Assembly (NCBI GenBank): GCA_017964465.1
Contig: JAGCRY010000031.1
Location: forward strand, 1-41,955
Reading direction: 5' to 3'
DNA: 41,955 bases
Source: Bacteroidales bacterium
GTDB lineage: Bacteria > Bacteroidota > Bacteroidia > Bacteroidales > UBA3824
Each line of letters starts with the position of its first letter. Position 1 is the stretch's first letter. A program made the translations under genes and the position numbers. The notes beneath the pieces were generated by a model, which did no database searches, was not told the origin of the DNA, and saw nothing but the letters and a program-made list of their open reading frames with translations. Positions 32,241-41,202 of the stretch are shown one piece after another.

Positions 32241-33578
32241 TTAGTTCTCTTTTTCTGTAAGATGCTGGGCAGCAAGTCGTTTCCTGCGCATTTTGTGGCG
32301 GCGGTAGATTCTCATTTTCCTGATGATGATGAACATCAAGACTATGACCGTGACGCTTATTATGAAAGTCACCATCTTCCAGTTGAGGTGGTTGCCCTTC
32401 ACTCTCGACCACATTTCAATCAACGCCTCGTTTCTGTCGCCCGCGTCGCGCATAAGCACACAGCGGTCAATGATGGACTTGTCGGGGAATTGTATGGGAT
32501 TGATACACACGCTGTCAGCGTCTTCGCCGAAAAAATATGAAACGTCGTGAGGCTCATATTCTTCCTCGTCGATGAGTTCTTCGAGGACTTCCGGCGTGGC
32601 AATCGTTGAAACGTCGCCGGCATAATCCATGTTGCGCAGTGCATTTTCACTGCTGCATAGGAAGTTTATGAAATAGGACGCCGCCTTTACGTTTTTGGCG
32701 TATTTTGGAATGACCCAGCCGTCAATCCAGGCGTTGCTGCCTTCTTCGGGGATTGAATAGTCGAGTTCCACGCCATCCTCCGCCTCCTCGAGTGCCCATT
32801 GAGCGTCGCCAGCCCATGTGAGGTTCAACCACACTTTGCCCTGACATACGCGGTCTTTGCCGAAGTCCGCCTCCCATCCTGCAACCTGCGGTTTTGCCAT
32901 GAACAGCACCTTTTCCACGGCTTCGAGGTTTTCGTCCGAGATGTCGCAGGCGAGTTGCTGACGGTCGGCTTTCCCGTCCATAATTTCCTGATGTTTAGCG
33001 TATTGTATCATCACTGAATACACGTCGCGGAAGGCGTCTTTGATGAAAATCTGACCACGGAATTTTGGGTTTTGGATTGCGCCCCATGTCTTTACTTCCT
33101 CCTCGTCAACGTATGCCTTGTTATAGAGGAAACCTGTCGTTCCCCAAAAATATCCAACGGCATAGTCAGCGACACGGATTGTGTCGGAGGGCGAAATGAG
33201 TTCCATTTTTTCACGTATCCACGGCGAGACGTTCATGAAGTTGTTTTCTGTGGTCTCCACGAAGTTTGTGTCGATTTTTTGTAACAAACCTTTCCTCAGC
33301 ATCCTCTCAATGATGTATTCTGACGGGCATACAACGTCATAGTCTTCATGCCCGACTTCAATTTCGGTAAGCATGTTTTCATTTATGTCGTAGGTTTGAT
33401 ATATGATTTTCACGGGTTCGCCGGTCTCCTTTTCATAATATTCCTCAAACTCGGGAATCAGTTCCAAGTCCATGTAATCCGCCCAGTTATAGACTTTGAG
33501 CGTGTGGGCGCGGTCGGTCTGCGCGGCGGCTGATAGCGTCGCAAGCATGAGAGTGGATATTATAAAAAACTTCTTCAC
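32241..33578 (-). CDS. potD: Spermidine/putrescine-binding protein PotD with C-terminal membrane anchor
   Basis: The protein has 445 residues. A signal peptide (1-20, SAAAQ) is followed by a PotD/PotF-type binding domain: LKVYNWADYMD, YDVVCPSEYIIERM, LDYSIPEEGSNAWIDGWVIPK. These proteins capture polyamines in the periplasm. The usual length is about 350 residues. Here the protein runs on through a hydrophobic helix (about 401-419, MVTFIISVTVIVLMFIII) into a very basic tail (about 420-445, RKMRIYRRHKMRRKR). That predicts an inner-membrane anchored binding protein with the tail in the cytoplasm. Its start overlaps potC by four bases. Confidence 0.93.
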   Translation of the reverse strand: MKKFFIISTLMLATLSAAAQTDRAHTLKVYNWADYMDLELIPEFEEYYEKETGEPVKIIYQTYDINENMLTEIEVGHEDYDVVCPSEYIIERMLRKGLLQKIDTNFVETTENNFMNVSPWIREKMELISPSDTIRVADYAVGYFWGTTGFLYNKAYVDEEEVKTWGAIQNPKFRGQIFIKDAFRDVYSVMIQYAKHQEIMDGKADRQQLACDISDENLEAVEKVLFMAKPQVAGWEADFGKDRVCQGKVWLNLTWAGDAQWALEEAEDGVELDYSIPEEGSNAWIDGWVIPKYAKNVKAASYFINFLCSSENALRNMDYAGDVSTIATPEVLEELIDEEEYEPHDVSYFFGEDADSVCINPIQFPDKSIIDRCVLMRDAGDRNEALIEMWSRVKGNHLNWKMVTFIISVTVIVLMFIIIRKMRIYRRHKMRRKRLAAQHLTEKEN

Positions 33579-34366
33579 TTTTTGTCGTTTTGTTTAGCGT
33601 TCCTGATGTTGAAAATCACCAGGAGGATGAGTATTGTCAAAAATATAATGGAAAACAGCGGTCTGAGTTCCGGAGTAAGTCCGCCCTTTCGGGCGTCGGC
33701 GTAGATGAATGTGGAGAGCGTTTCGATGCCGCCCGAGCCTTTGTTGAAAAGTGTCACGGCGAAGTCGTCGATGCTGAGCGTCACAGCAAGTATGAAGCCC
33801 GACAATATTCCTGGTTTGAGTTCCGGGAAAAGCACTTTCCTCAATGCTACAAATGGCGTCGCGCCGAGGTCTATGGCGGCTTCATAGAGGTTGGGGTTCA
33901 TTTTCATCAGCCTCGGCATCACTGAAAGCACAACGTATGGTGTGCAGAACGCTACGTGTGCGCATATCACCGTCCCCATGCCGCGTGTTATGCCACAGAA
34001 CACGTACAACAGGAATATCGAAATGCCCGTGATGATGTCGGGATTGATGATTGGAACGGAGTTTACGAAGTTGATGGCGCGTCGCGTCGAGGAGCGCATG
34101 TTGTAGATGCCTATTGCGGCGAGAGAACCTAATATTGTGCTTATTGTCGCGCTTACGAGGGCGATGACGACAGTGTTGATGATTGCAGACGTGAGTAATG
34201 GTCCTGCCTCACCTTTGAAGAAGTTGGAATAGAGATTCAATGAAAATCCGTTCCAGCTTCCCAGGACTTTGCCTTCGGTGAAACTGAAAATGAAGATTAT
34301 CAAAACCGGCGCATACAATATCAGGAGCAGCGTCCAGAGATAGAGGTTTGCAAAAATCTTTTTCAT
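33575..34366 (-). CDS. potC: Polyamine ABC transporter permease PotC
   Basis: A 263-residue inner-membrane permease with about six helices. The EAA loop that docks onto the ATPase is present (EAAIDLGATPFVALRKVLFP). Family features include YAPVLIIFIFSF near the start and the SIDDFAVTLF segment of PotC/PotI proteins. Start and stop overlap its potB and potD neighbours by four bases each, so the four pot genes are one translationally coupled unit. Confidence 0.95.
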   Translation of the reverse strand: MKKIFANLYLWTLLLILYAPVLIIFIFSFTEGKVLGSWNGFSLNLYSNFFKGEAGPLLTSAIINTVVIALVSATISTILGSLAAIGIYNMRSSTRRAINFVNSVPIINPDIITGISIFLLYVFCGITRGMGTVICAHVAFCTPYVVLSVMPRLMKMNPNLYEAAIDLGATPFVALRKVLFPELKPGILSGFILAVTLSIDDFAVTLFNKGSGGIETLSTFIYADARKGGLTPELRPLFSIIFLTILILLVIFNIRNAKQNDKK

Positions 34367-35133
34367 TTTGTGTCGTCCTCCCCGCCGAGAAATGATGTCA
34401 ATCCTATGATTACTAATAATATCAATGACAATGCCGAGCCGTAGTTTATGAGTCCGACATTGATATTCTCTTGGATTATTGAGCCAAAGAGTTTTACATT
34501 GTTCATGGTCAGGAGTTCAGAGATTGCAAATGTGGAGATTGTGGGCATGAAGACCATGAGTATTCCAGAATAGACGCCCGGCATCGAGAGCGGCAGAACC
34601 ACGTCGAAGAACACACGCGCCGGTTTTGCGCCCAAATCTTTTGCGGCGTCGATGAGCGAGGAGTCCATTTTCTGGAGTGTGTTGTAGATTGGGTAGATCA
34701 TGAAAGGCAGAAAGTCATACACCATGCCGAAAACTAATGCGCCTTCGTCAAGCGGAAGATGCAGGAAGTCGAACAGCGCGACAGTGGCTAATGTCCTGAG
34801 CAATAGGTTTATCCACATTGGCAATATGAACAGCAACGCCATGACTTTTGGCGTCGAAAACTGTCGGCTCGCCATGAAGTATGCCGCCGGATAGCCTATC
34901 AGGATGCATATCAATGTAGTTATCATGGCAATGCCAATACTATATACAAAGGTGTTCAGGCTGTCTGAGGAGCTGAAGAACTTTTCAAAATATTTGAGCG
35001 TGAATCCTTCATCGTCAACAAACGAATACCATCCCAAAAGCAACAGCGGAATCACTACAAACACCGCCATCACAACGACGTATGGAGAAGCCCAGACCTT
35101 ACGCCGTCCCAAAAATTCCATTATCCTGTTCAT
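34363..35133 (-). CDS. potB: Polyamine ABC transporter permease PotB
   Basis: A 256-residue inner-membrane permease, partner of PotC. Visible features are the N-terminal VVIPLLLLGWYSF, six hydrophobic helices, and the EAA-like loop DAAKDLGAKPARVFFDVVLP followed by SMPGVYSGILMVFMP. It is coupled by four-base overlaps to potA upstream and potC downstream. Confidence 0.95.
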   Translation of the reverse strand: MNRIMEFLGRRKVWASPYVVVMAVFVVIPLLLLGWYSFVDDEGFTLKYFEKFFSSSDSLNTFVYSIGIAMITTLICILIGYPAAYFMASRQFSTPKVMALLFILPMWINLLLRTLATVALFDFLHLPLDEGALVFGMVYDFLPFMIYPIYNTLQKMDSSLIDAAKDLGAKPARVFFDVVLPLSMPGVYSGILMVFMPTISTFAISELLTMNNVKLFGSIIQENINVGLINYGSALSLILLVIIGLTSFLGGEDDTK

Positions 35134-36182
35134 TGGCGCTTGATTACATGAAGGTCAATTGGTAATATGTTTACGCTGACCGTTGAGCCTGGCTCAAAGT
35201 ATGCGTAGTTCTGACACTGCAAGTCGCAGCCGTCGGCAACTTCCACAATCATCTCGTTGTGCACGCCTTTGAATATGCAACTTTTCACCTTCCCCTGCCA
35301 GATGCCAACTTCCAAGTTTTTTGAAAGTTTGATGTCTTCGGGTCTGATGATGACAAATACGGGTTCGTCAGGCGCGAAGCCCTCGTCCACACATTCAACC
35401 GACTTGCCATAGAAATTCACGAGGAAATCTTTGGGCATGACGCCTTCGATGATGTTGGATTCGCCAATGAAGTCCGCCACAAATGTGTTTACAGGTTCTT
35501 CATAGATGAATTTTGGCGTGCCTTGCTGTTGGATTATGCCGTCGTTCATCACTACAACCGTGTCGCTCATCGTCAGAGCTTCCTCTTGGTCGTGAGTGAC
35601 GAAAATGAATGTGATGCCGAGTTCCTGGTGCATACGTTTCAGCTCCATCTGCATTTCCTTGCGGAGTTTGAGGTCGAGGGCTGAGAGCGGCTCGTCCAAT
35701 AACAGGACTTCGGGTTTGTTCACTACGGCGCGGGCTATGGCGACCCTCTGCTGCTGTCCTCCTGAAAGGCTTGTGACGTCACGATCCTCAAAACCGTCAA
35801 GCCCCACTAAATGAAGTGCTTGCACGACTTCCCTGTCGGTCTCCTCCTCGCTAAGATGTCGGAGTTTTAGTCCGAAGGCGATGTTGTCATACACGTCCAA
35901 ATGCGGGAAAAGTGCATACTTTTGGAACACTGTGTTCATTGGTCGGTTGTACGGCGGGATTTTGGTTATGTCGTTGCCGTTGAGCCGGATAATGCCCGAT
36001 GTAGGCGTTTCGAAACCGGCAATCATCCTCAGAAGCGTGGTTTTGCCGCAGCCGGAGGGTCCGAGAAGCGTTACAAACTCACCCCGCTTTATCGAGAGGC
36101 TGACGTCGCTCAGCACCACTTTGCCGTCGAATGACTTTGTGATGTGTTCGAGCGCGATTATGTCGTCGGGTATTTCTTTCAT
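35130..36182 (-). CDS. potA: Polyamine ABC transporter ATP-binding protein PotA
   Basis: A 350-residue ATPase. It has Walker A GPSGCGKTT (residues about 38-46), Q-loop FQKYALFPHLDVYDNIAFGL, signature LSGGQQQR, Walker B LLLDEPLSALD and switch FVTHDQEEAL. The C-terminal third is a TOBE-type regulatory region (VFVIIRPEDIKLS). First gene of potABCD, it starts 46 bases after the outer-membrane protein gene. No consensus promoter is visible in that gap, so the transcript may begin further upstream. Confidence 0.96.
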   Translation of the reverse strand: MKEIPDDIIALEHITKSFDGKVVLSDVSLSIKRGEFVTLLGPSGCGKTTLLRMIAGFETPTSGIIRLNGNDITKIPPYNRPMNTVFQKYALFPHLDVYDNIAFGLKLRHLSEEETDREVVQALHLVGLDGFEDRDVTSLSGGQQQRVAIARAVVNKPEVLLLDEPLSALDLKLRKEMQMELKRMHQELGITFIFVTHDQEEALTMSDTVVVMNDGIIQQQGTPKFIYEEPVNTFVADFIGESNIIEGVMPKDFLVNFYGKSVECVDEGFAPDEPVFVIIRPEDIKLSKNLEVGIWQGKVKSCIFKGVHNEMIVEVADGCDLQCQNYAYFEPGSTVSVNILPIDLHVIKRQ

Positions 36183-36228
36183 AAATGCTTTTTGTAGTAT
36201 TTAGAAAATATTTTTGTTGTTTTCATTC

Positions 36229-37047
36229 TTAACGCCGTCCGCCCCATTCGTATGCAATTTTGAACATCAGGCTGCTCTGCCATTTGACGGTTGTGTATCG
36301 GTGCTCAAGGTTGAAGAGCAGTTCGTCATAGTACCACGGGTCGGCGAGTTTCACGAGGTCGAGGCCTACCGCAAAATTGAAAGCCTTGTATCGGATTCCC
36401 ACGCTTGGATTGAAGTATGCGCCGGAATAGTCGTTTGCGTCGTCGAGTCCGAGGGCGTATCCGGCTTTCATGGAGACAAATGGTGAAAATTTGGACGGTT
36501 TTATGTCGTAGCGCACTTCTGCAAACAGCGGCACTTGTGCATAGAGCTCTGGTTCGTCTTCCCTGCGTTCGGTGTAGTACCAATAGTCGATGTATGCCTG
36601 CACAGCGATGCCAAGCCCTGCATAGAATTTTGGTGAAAGCTGATGCCCGAATGTTGCTGAATAGCTCACCGCGCTGCATGTGTAGTAGCTTGTCTGAGCC
36701 ATTATGGATAAGTCGGCGAAAATCCTCAGCCCGTTTGTGAGGTCGTGGTAGTTACTGCGTTTTATGTTTTGTTTTTCTTTCCATTCGGCGACAGGGTCGG
36801 TGTATGCGTCGATGTCGATGTCTTCATTGCTGTTTTCCACAGGCTCTGATGTGATTTTGTCAATTTCGTCTTGTTCAAATACCAACATGCTGCCGTTAGA
36901 TGTGCGAATTTTCACTTTTGGCACTTGTTCAATCAATGTGCCGCGCACGACGCTTCCATTTTGGAGATAGACGACATCCTGGAGAGTCTGTGCTGTGACG
37001 GAGACGGCGGTCAGTATGGCAATCAACAATATGACAATCTTTTTCAT
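36229..37047 (-). CDS. Outer-membrane beta-barrel protein with small N-terminal domain
   Basis: The protein has 272 residues. A signal peptide (1-19, SVTAQ) is followed by a short beta-rich module (about 24-68) of the kind VVYLQNGSVVRGTLIEQVP then SNGSMLVFEQDEIDKI, which resembles an Sm-like fold in layout. A barrel domain of alternating aromatic strands follows (FYAGLGIAVQAYIDYWYY, FNFAVGLDLVKLADPWYY). Between the FucP-like gene (44 bases) and potA (46 bases), all in one direction, it could serve as outer-membrane pore for the same substrates; this is inference. Confidence 0.75.
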   Translation of the reverse strand: MKKIVILLIAILTAVSVTAQTLQDVVYLQNGSVVRGTLIEQVPKVKIRTSNGSMLVFEQDEIDKITSEPVENSNEDIDIDAYTDPVAEWKEKQNIKRSNYHDLTNGLRIFADLSIMAQTSYYTCSAVSYSATFGHQLSPKFYAGLGIAVQAYIDYWYYTERREDEPELYAQVPLFAEVRYDIKPSKFSPFVSMKAGYALGLDDANDYSGAYFNPSVGIRYKAFNFAVGLDLVKLADPWYYDELLFNLEHRYTTVKWQSSLMFKIAYEWGGRR

Positions 37048-37091
37048 TTATGTTTATATGTTTTTTTTGATGAATGTTTTTTATGTGTTTT

Positions 37092-38348
37092 CTATGCGGT
37101 GCCCTTTTTGTCGGACAGTAGCAATGCAAATGATGAGTAAGCTACAAGTCCTAAGAAGCATATCGCGGGAACTATGTATGACATTTGTGCGCTGAGTTTA
37201 GTGGCGAGTATGCTTTGGACGATGAAAAGCAGTGCACCGCCCACAACCATCATCACTAAAATCGCGCCGCCGGTCTGTGTGTCTTGTCCCGTTTCTTCCA
37301 GTGCCATGCCGAATATCGTGGGGAACATCGGAGCCATGCAGCACGAGATGCCAATTATCGCCACGACGACGCTCGTGCCTTCGCCAAAGATGACTAAAAG
37401 TGCAAATACTAAGGCGAAGATTGATGCCCAAAGTTGGATTTTCTGATAGCGGCAGTGTTTCATGAGCCACGTGAACAAGAACCTCGACACCGCAAATCCT
37501 ATCATGGAGCACATGTATAAATATGCAGAATCGAATGTCCCGCCCTGTTCGCTGATTGTCGGTATTGTGTGCCTCCATACTCCAATCTGTGCGCCGACAT
37601 AGATGAATACAGCCAATGCGCCGCGCCTAAAACTGTGGATATGGAAAAGCCGTCGGATTGAGCCTCCGAGGTCTTTTACCGTGTGTCCTATCATCACGTT
37701 TTCTATCGTGGGGATGCTTACGAACATCACCGTGACGAGCAACACAAGCAGAAATTCGCCGAGTCCGGCGTAGAGTATTGTGATTGAATCGAGTTCCTCG
37801 CGTATGATTTCGGGGTTTTCGGCTACTGCGGCGTCATATATTGCGTCGTCGGTCATGATGTATTGGCAGAGGATGATGCCGAGGATTGAGCCGAGCGGAT
37901 TGAAAGATTGAGCGAGGTTGAGCCTATATACGCCTTTGTCGTGCGTCGGCGCACTCGCCACAATGTAGGTATTTGCCACGGTCTCCAGCACTGCACATCC
38001 TGTCGCCATGACGTATATCGCTATGAGGTAGATTGCGTAGCTTTCCAGGCTCGCGGCTGGGAAAAAGAACATCGAGCCGATAGCGTAGAGCATCAGTCCG
38101 AGCAATATGCACGTGCGGTAGGAGCGTTTTTTATACAAATATATGACGGCTGGCAGCGCAGCAAACAAGTATGCCGCGTGGAAGGCAGACTTGATGATGC
38201 CTTCCTGGATGTCGTCCATGTTGATGATGTGCCTGAAGTTCTGGAGCATCGTGCCGGTCATGTTGTTGGCAAGTCCCCATAGAAACATCAAGAGCGTAAG
38301 CATCACCAGCGCCGAGGTCTTACTGTTGTTGTCGTTTGATGTTGTCAT
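37092..38348 (-). CDS. FucP-like major facilitator sugar permease
   Basis: A 418-residue membrane protein with 12 predicted helices, of the fucose/glucose-galactose permease branch: MFLWGLANNMTGTMLQNF in helix 1, CAVLETVANTYIV in helix 4 and LAQSFNPLGSILG in helix 5. E. coli FucP uses D46 and E135 for proton and sugar coupling. The glutamate is kept here (LETVANTY), but the aspartate position reads Gly (N-M-T-G-T-M). The substrate and energy coupling may therefore differ from FucP. It is the upstream gene of the run leading into potABCD and has a -7 element. Confidence 0.88.
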   Translation of the reverse strand: MTTSNDNNSKTSALVMLTLLMFLWGLANNMTGTMLQNFRHIINMDDIQEGIIKSAFHAAYLFAALPAVIYLYKKRSYRTCILLGLMLYAIGSMFFFPAASLESYAIYLIAIYVMATGCAVLETVANTYIVASAPTHDKGVYRLNLAQSFNPLGSILGIILCQYIMTDDAIYDAAVAENPEIIREELDSITILYAGLGEFLLVLLVTVMFVSIPTIENVMIGHTVKDLGGSIRRLFHIHSFRRGALAVFIYVGAQIGVWRHTIPTISEQGGTFDSAYLYMCSMIGFAVSRFLFTWLMKHCRYQKIQLWASIFALVFALLVIFGEGTSVVVAIIGISCCMAPMFPTIFGMALEETGQDTQTGGAILVMMVVGGALLFIVQSILATKLSAQMSYIVPAICFLGLVAYSSFALLLSDKKGTA

Positions 38349-38368
38349 AGTGTTTCTTTTACAATCTG

Positions 38369-38376
38369 CAAATATA
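38369..38376 (-). promoter_or_regulatory. -7 element for the FucP-like gene
   Basis: On the minus strand TATATTTG matches TAnnTTTG and ends 20 bases before the start codon. No TTTG at 19-21 bases; only T-rich sequence there. Confidence 0.4.
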
Positions 38377-38451
38377 AAAGATTTTCACGTTTGTAAAAAA
38401 TAAACGCAAATAATTTTTTGTTGAATTTTGTTGCAGCGTTTGGGTGAAAAA

Positions 38452-38469
38452 TATGAATATTTATTTAGA
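38452..38469. promoter_or_regulatory. ARG-box-like sequence upstream of the arginine operon
   Basis: TATGAATATTTATTTAGA differs at one defined position from the E. coli ARG box consensus (TNTGNATWWWWATNCANA). It lies 66 bases upstream of the -33 element of the GNAT/argG promoter. The region is very A+T rich, so a chance match is possible. A 9-base inverted repeat, ATTTTCATA (38469-38477) with TATGAAAAT (38514-38522), follows it. Nothing else was recognised in the 297-base gap. Confidence 0.25.
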
Positions 38470-38535
38470 TTTTCATACTATAATCCACTGACATTCAACA
38501 AAAAGAAAAATATTATGAAAATTTAATGTCAAAAG

Positions 38536-38568
38536 TTTGTATATATTCTAATATAAAAGTTAACTTTG
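38536..38568 (+). promoter_or_regulatory. Promoter of the GNAT/lipoprotein/argG operon
   Basis: TTTG (38536-38539), 21 bases, TAACTTTG (38561-38568), a full consensus match. It leaves a leader of about 70 bases before the GNAT start codon. Confidence 0.75.
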
Positions 38569-38645
38569 CATTGTTTTTCGTGACAGAAAAAAACAGGAAA
38601 TTAAAAATATTCAAAAATACATAAAGTAATAACACACAGGTCATT

Positions 38646-39272
38646 ATGGATAACATAATCGTTAGAATAGCGAATGAGGGTGACAGCAAATACTCTCAGG
38701 AGATAGTTGACGAGATGGCAAGTTCCGCCAAGGCACGTGGCACTGGCATTGCCAAGCGCACACCGGAGTATGTGTCCGGCAAGATGAAAGAGGGCAAAGC
38801 GGTCATAGCCATTACTGAAGGCGGACAGTGGGTAGGCTTCTGCTACATCGAATGTTGGGGACACGAGAAGTTTGTCGCCAATTCGGGATTGATTGTAAGT
38901 CCTGAGTTCAGGGGCAGGGGTGTGGCTAAAGCCATAAAATTCACTGCGTTCCGTCTGAGCCGCAAAAAATTCCCGGGAGCAAAGATTTTTGGCTTGACAA
39001 CCGGATTGCAGGTGATGAAAATTAATAACGAACTCGGATACAGCCCCGTGCCGTTCTCTGAGCTCACCGACGACGATGAGTTTTGGAAGGGCTGCGGCAG
39101 TTGTGTCAACTTCCCGATCCTCACCTCCAAAAACCGCAAAAACTGCCTTTGCACTGGTATGCTCTACGACCCCGAGTGGGAGAAGGAAAACGGTCCAAAG
39201 GACTGGAACAAACTCTACGAAAAGGCAAAGTTCGCCGAGAAGAACGTTGTCATAGAATTTGATGAAAACTAA
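38646..39272 (+). CDS. GNAT-family N-acyltransferase, probable N-acylglutamate synthase of arginine biosynthesis
   Basis: A 208-residue GNAT protein. The acyl-CoA binding core is SGLIVSPEFRGRGVAKAIKF (R-G-R-G-V-A as the Q/R-x-x-G-x-A loop, about 90-97). A Cys-rich C-terminal part carries GCGSC and CLCTGMLYDPEW, unlike most GNATs. In Bacteroides a GNAT gene next to argG has, as I recall, been linked to making N-acyl(succinyl)-glutamate, the first step of arginine synthesis. Its position here, first in an operon ending with argG, fits that role. It is separated from the next gene by 17 bases. Confidence 0.85.
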   Translation: MDNIIVRIANEGDSKYSQEIVDEMASSAKARGTGIAKRTPEYVSGKMKEGKAVIAITEGGQWVGFCYIECWGHEKFVANSGLIVSPEFRGRGVAKAIKFTAFRLSRKKFPGAKIFGLTTGLQVMKINNELGYSPVPFSELTDDDEFWKGCGSCVNFPILTSKNRKNCLCTGMLYDPEWEKENGPKDWNKLYEKAKFAEKNVVIEFDEN

Positions 39273-39289
39273 ATAAAAAAACTATAATC

Positions 39290-39991
39290 ATGAAAACTTT
39301 CACCAAAATTTTGGCGGTGTCGGTGTTGGGCATATTGACAGCATGCTCCAGCCAGACCGCCAATCAGAACAACGGCAACGCTCAGGGCGAGTCGCAAGCA
39401 AAGGAACAGGCAAGTTCCACCAACACCAAAGCCGAAGAATTTCCTAACATCGATGAAAAGGAACTCAACAAGTTTTTTTCCGACGTTGCGAGTGCGCACC
39501 TCAGTTCGTTTGAGGCTGGAAAACTCCACGACACAATCATGATTGACTATTCCGTACTTTATTCGTGGATACATGCGTTTGAGTCCTTCAAAATGGGAGA
39601 AGATGGCGGTGCATACGCTCATCTTTCCGACAAGGAGGTTGACAAGGTGTGCCTGAAATTCTTCGGCCAAAAGCCCACCAAGCACCAGTCGGTGGAGGAA
39701 GGCTACATCAAGTATGAAAACGGCGAGTACCTATTCCCGTGCAGCGACGGCGAGGGAATTACATTTGCAATTGTTGACAAGTTGATCGCTAAAAAAGGTG
39801 CAACCGCCGAATACTCCGTGACACTTTATGGTGGTCCCGACGATGAACTTGACAATCTTCTCAACCGTTCTAAATGGAACGAACTCTATGAAGAGGGCGA
39901 GCGTCCCGAGAAGGTTAGCAACGTCAAAGCGACTTTGACATACAAGGACGGCAAATACTATGTGTCGGGCTGGCAGTGGCTTGACAATTAA
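39290..39991 (+). CDS. Unknown lipoprotein in the arginine operon
   Basis: A 233-residue exported lipoprotein. The signal peptide ends with lipobox ILTAC (C19), followed by a Gln/Asn/Ser/Ala-rich linker (about 20-48) and then a folded domain (about 50-233) that I do not recognise. The later part has strand-like sequence (AEYSVTLYGGPDD, VKATLTYKDGKYYVSGWQW), suggesting a small beta-rich domain. Gaps of 17 and 23 bases to the GNAT and argG genes make co-transcription very likely. An envelope protein between two amino-acid biosynthesis genes is unexpected. Confidence 0.85.
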   Translation: MKTFTKILAVSVLGILTACSSQTANQNNGNAQGESQAKEQASSTNTKAEEFPNIDEKELNKFFSDVASAHLSSFEAGKLHDTIMIDYSVLYSWIHAFESFKMGEDGGAYAHLSDKEVDKVCLKFFGQKPTKHQSVEEGYIKYENGEYLFPCSDGEGITFAIVDKLIAKKGATAEYSVTLYGGPDDELDNLLNRSKWNELYEEGERPEKVSNVKATLTYKDGKYYVSGWQWLDN

Positions 39992-40014
39992 CAAATGGAA
40001 AAACACAACAATAA

Positions 40015-41202
40015 ATGAAGACATTAGTAGCATACAGCGGCGGACTTGACACCACATGGGTCACCACGTTGCTTTCCTCTCAGGGCGAGGACGTTACAGC
40101 CCTGATGATCAATTCGGGCGCATTCTCCGACGAGGAAATTGCCTCCGCAAAAGACCGCGCATTCCAGGGCGGCGCAAAGAAATTTGAGTGCATCGACGTT
40201 TCCAAGGAATACTACGACAAGACTGTCAAGTATATGATTTTTGGCAACATGCTCAAAAACAATACTTACCCGATGTCGGTATCGAGCGAGCGCATCATTC
40301 AGGCTATTACAGTCGCCAACTATGCCAAGGCAAACGGCTACGACAAGATAGCCCACGGCTGCACCGGCGCAGGCAACGACCAAGTGCGTTTTGAGATGGT
40401 TTTCGACATTCTCTGCCCCGAAATCAAGGTTCAGGCATTGGTGCGCGAGACCAACATCCAGCGCGTTGACGAAATCGCCTTCCTCAAAGAGAAGGGCATC
40501 AAGATGAACTTCGACAAGGCCAAATATTCCATCAACAAGGGTCTTTGGGGTACGTCAATCGGCGGCCGCGAAACCCTCAATTCGGCTCAGCCGCTTCCCG
40601 AGGAGGCTTACCCGACCCACTGCACAAAGTCGGAAGAGAGCGTAATCACCCTCGAATTTGAGAAGGGCGAGTTGGTAGGTGTCAACGGCAAAAAATTTGA
40701 CAACAAGGTGGACGCCATCCGCGAAGTTGAGGCACTTGCCGGCGCATACGCTATCGGTCGCGATATGCACATTGGCGATACCATCATCGGCATCAAGGGT
40801 CGTGTAGGCTTTGAGGCTGCCGCTCCGATGGTAATCATCAAGGCTCACCACGCCCTCGAAAAACACACCCTCACCAAGTGGCAGATTTATTGGAAGGACA
40901 ATATTTCGCAGTGGTACGGCAACCGTCTCCACGAAGGTATGCTCCTCGAACCCGAAATGCGTGATATGGAGAAATTCCTCGAAAGCACCCAACAGAAGGT
41001 GTCGGGCAAGGTGTTTGTTGCACTCCGTCCCTACACATTCTTCATCAACGGCATCGAATCCGAGCACGACCTGATGACCTCTAAGTTTGGCGTTTACGGC
41101 GAAGACAACAAGGCGTTCACCGCCGACGACATCGCTGGCTTCACCAAGGTTGCGGGCGTTCAGTCAAAGATTTGGTACGCTGTCAATGGTGAGAAATATT
41201 AA
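40015..41202 (+). CDS. argG: Argininosuccinate synthase
   Basis: The 395-residue cytoplasmic enzyme joins citrulline and aspartate with ATP in the penultimate step of arginine synthesis. The N-terminal nucleotide loop is LVAYSGGLDTTW (S-G-G-L-D-T). The citrulline/aspartate region shows IAHGCTGAGNDQVRFE, and further conserved parts are INKGLWGTSIGGRE and GIKGRVGFEAAAPMVIIKAHHALE. Length and motifs are complete. The stop codon begins a heptad repeat and a terminator follows, so argC and other arginine genes are not in this transcript. Confidence 0.97.
   Translation: MKTLVAYSGGLDTTWVTTLLSSQGEDVTALMINSGAFSDEEIASAKDRAFQGGAKKFECIDVSKEYYDKTVKYMIFGNMLKNNTYPMSVSSERIIQAITVANYAKANGYDKIAHGCTGAGNDQVRFEMVFDILCPEIKVQALVRETNIQRVDEIAFLKEKGIKMNFDKAKYSINKGLWGTSIGGRETLNSAQPLPEEAYPTHCTKSEESVITLEFEKGELVGVNGKKFDNKVDAIREVEALAGAYAIGRDMHIGDTIIGIKGRVGFEAAAPMVIIKAHHALEKHTLTKWQIYWKDNISQWYGNRLHEGMLLEPEMRDMEKFLESTQQKVSGKVFVALRPYTFFINGIESEHDLMTSKFGVYGEDNKAFTADDIAGFTKVAGVQSKIWYAVNGEKY

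Noticed and set aside
32141-32275. 45-codon N-terminal extension of the kelch lipoprotein
   Set aside because: It overlaps potD and lies over the consensus promoter at 32177-32208; the signal peptide begins at the ATG at 32140.
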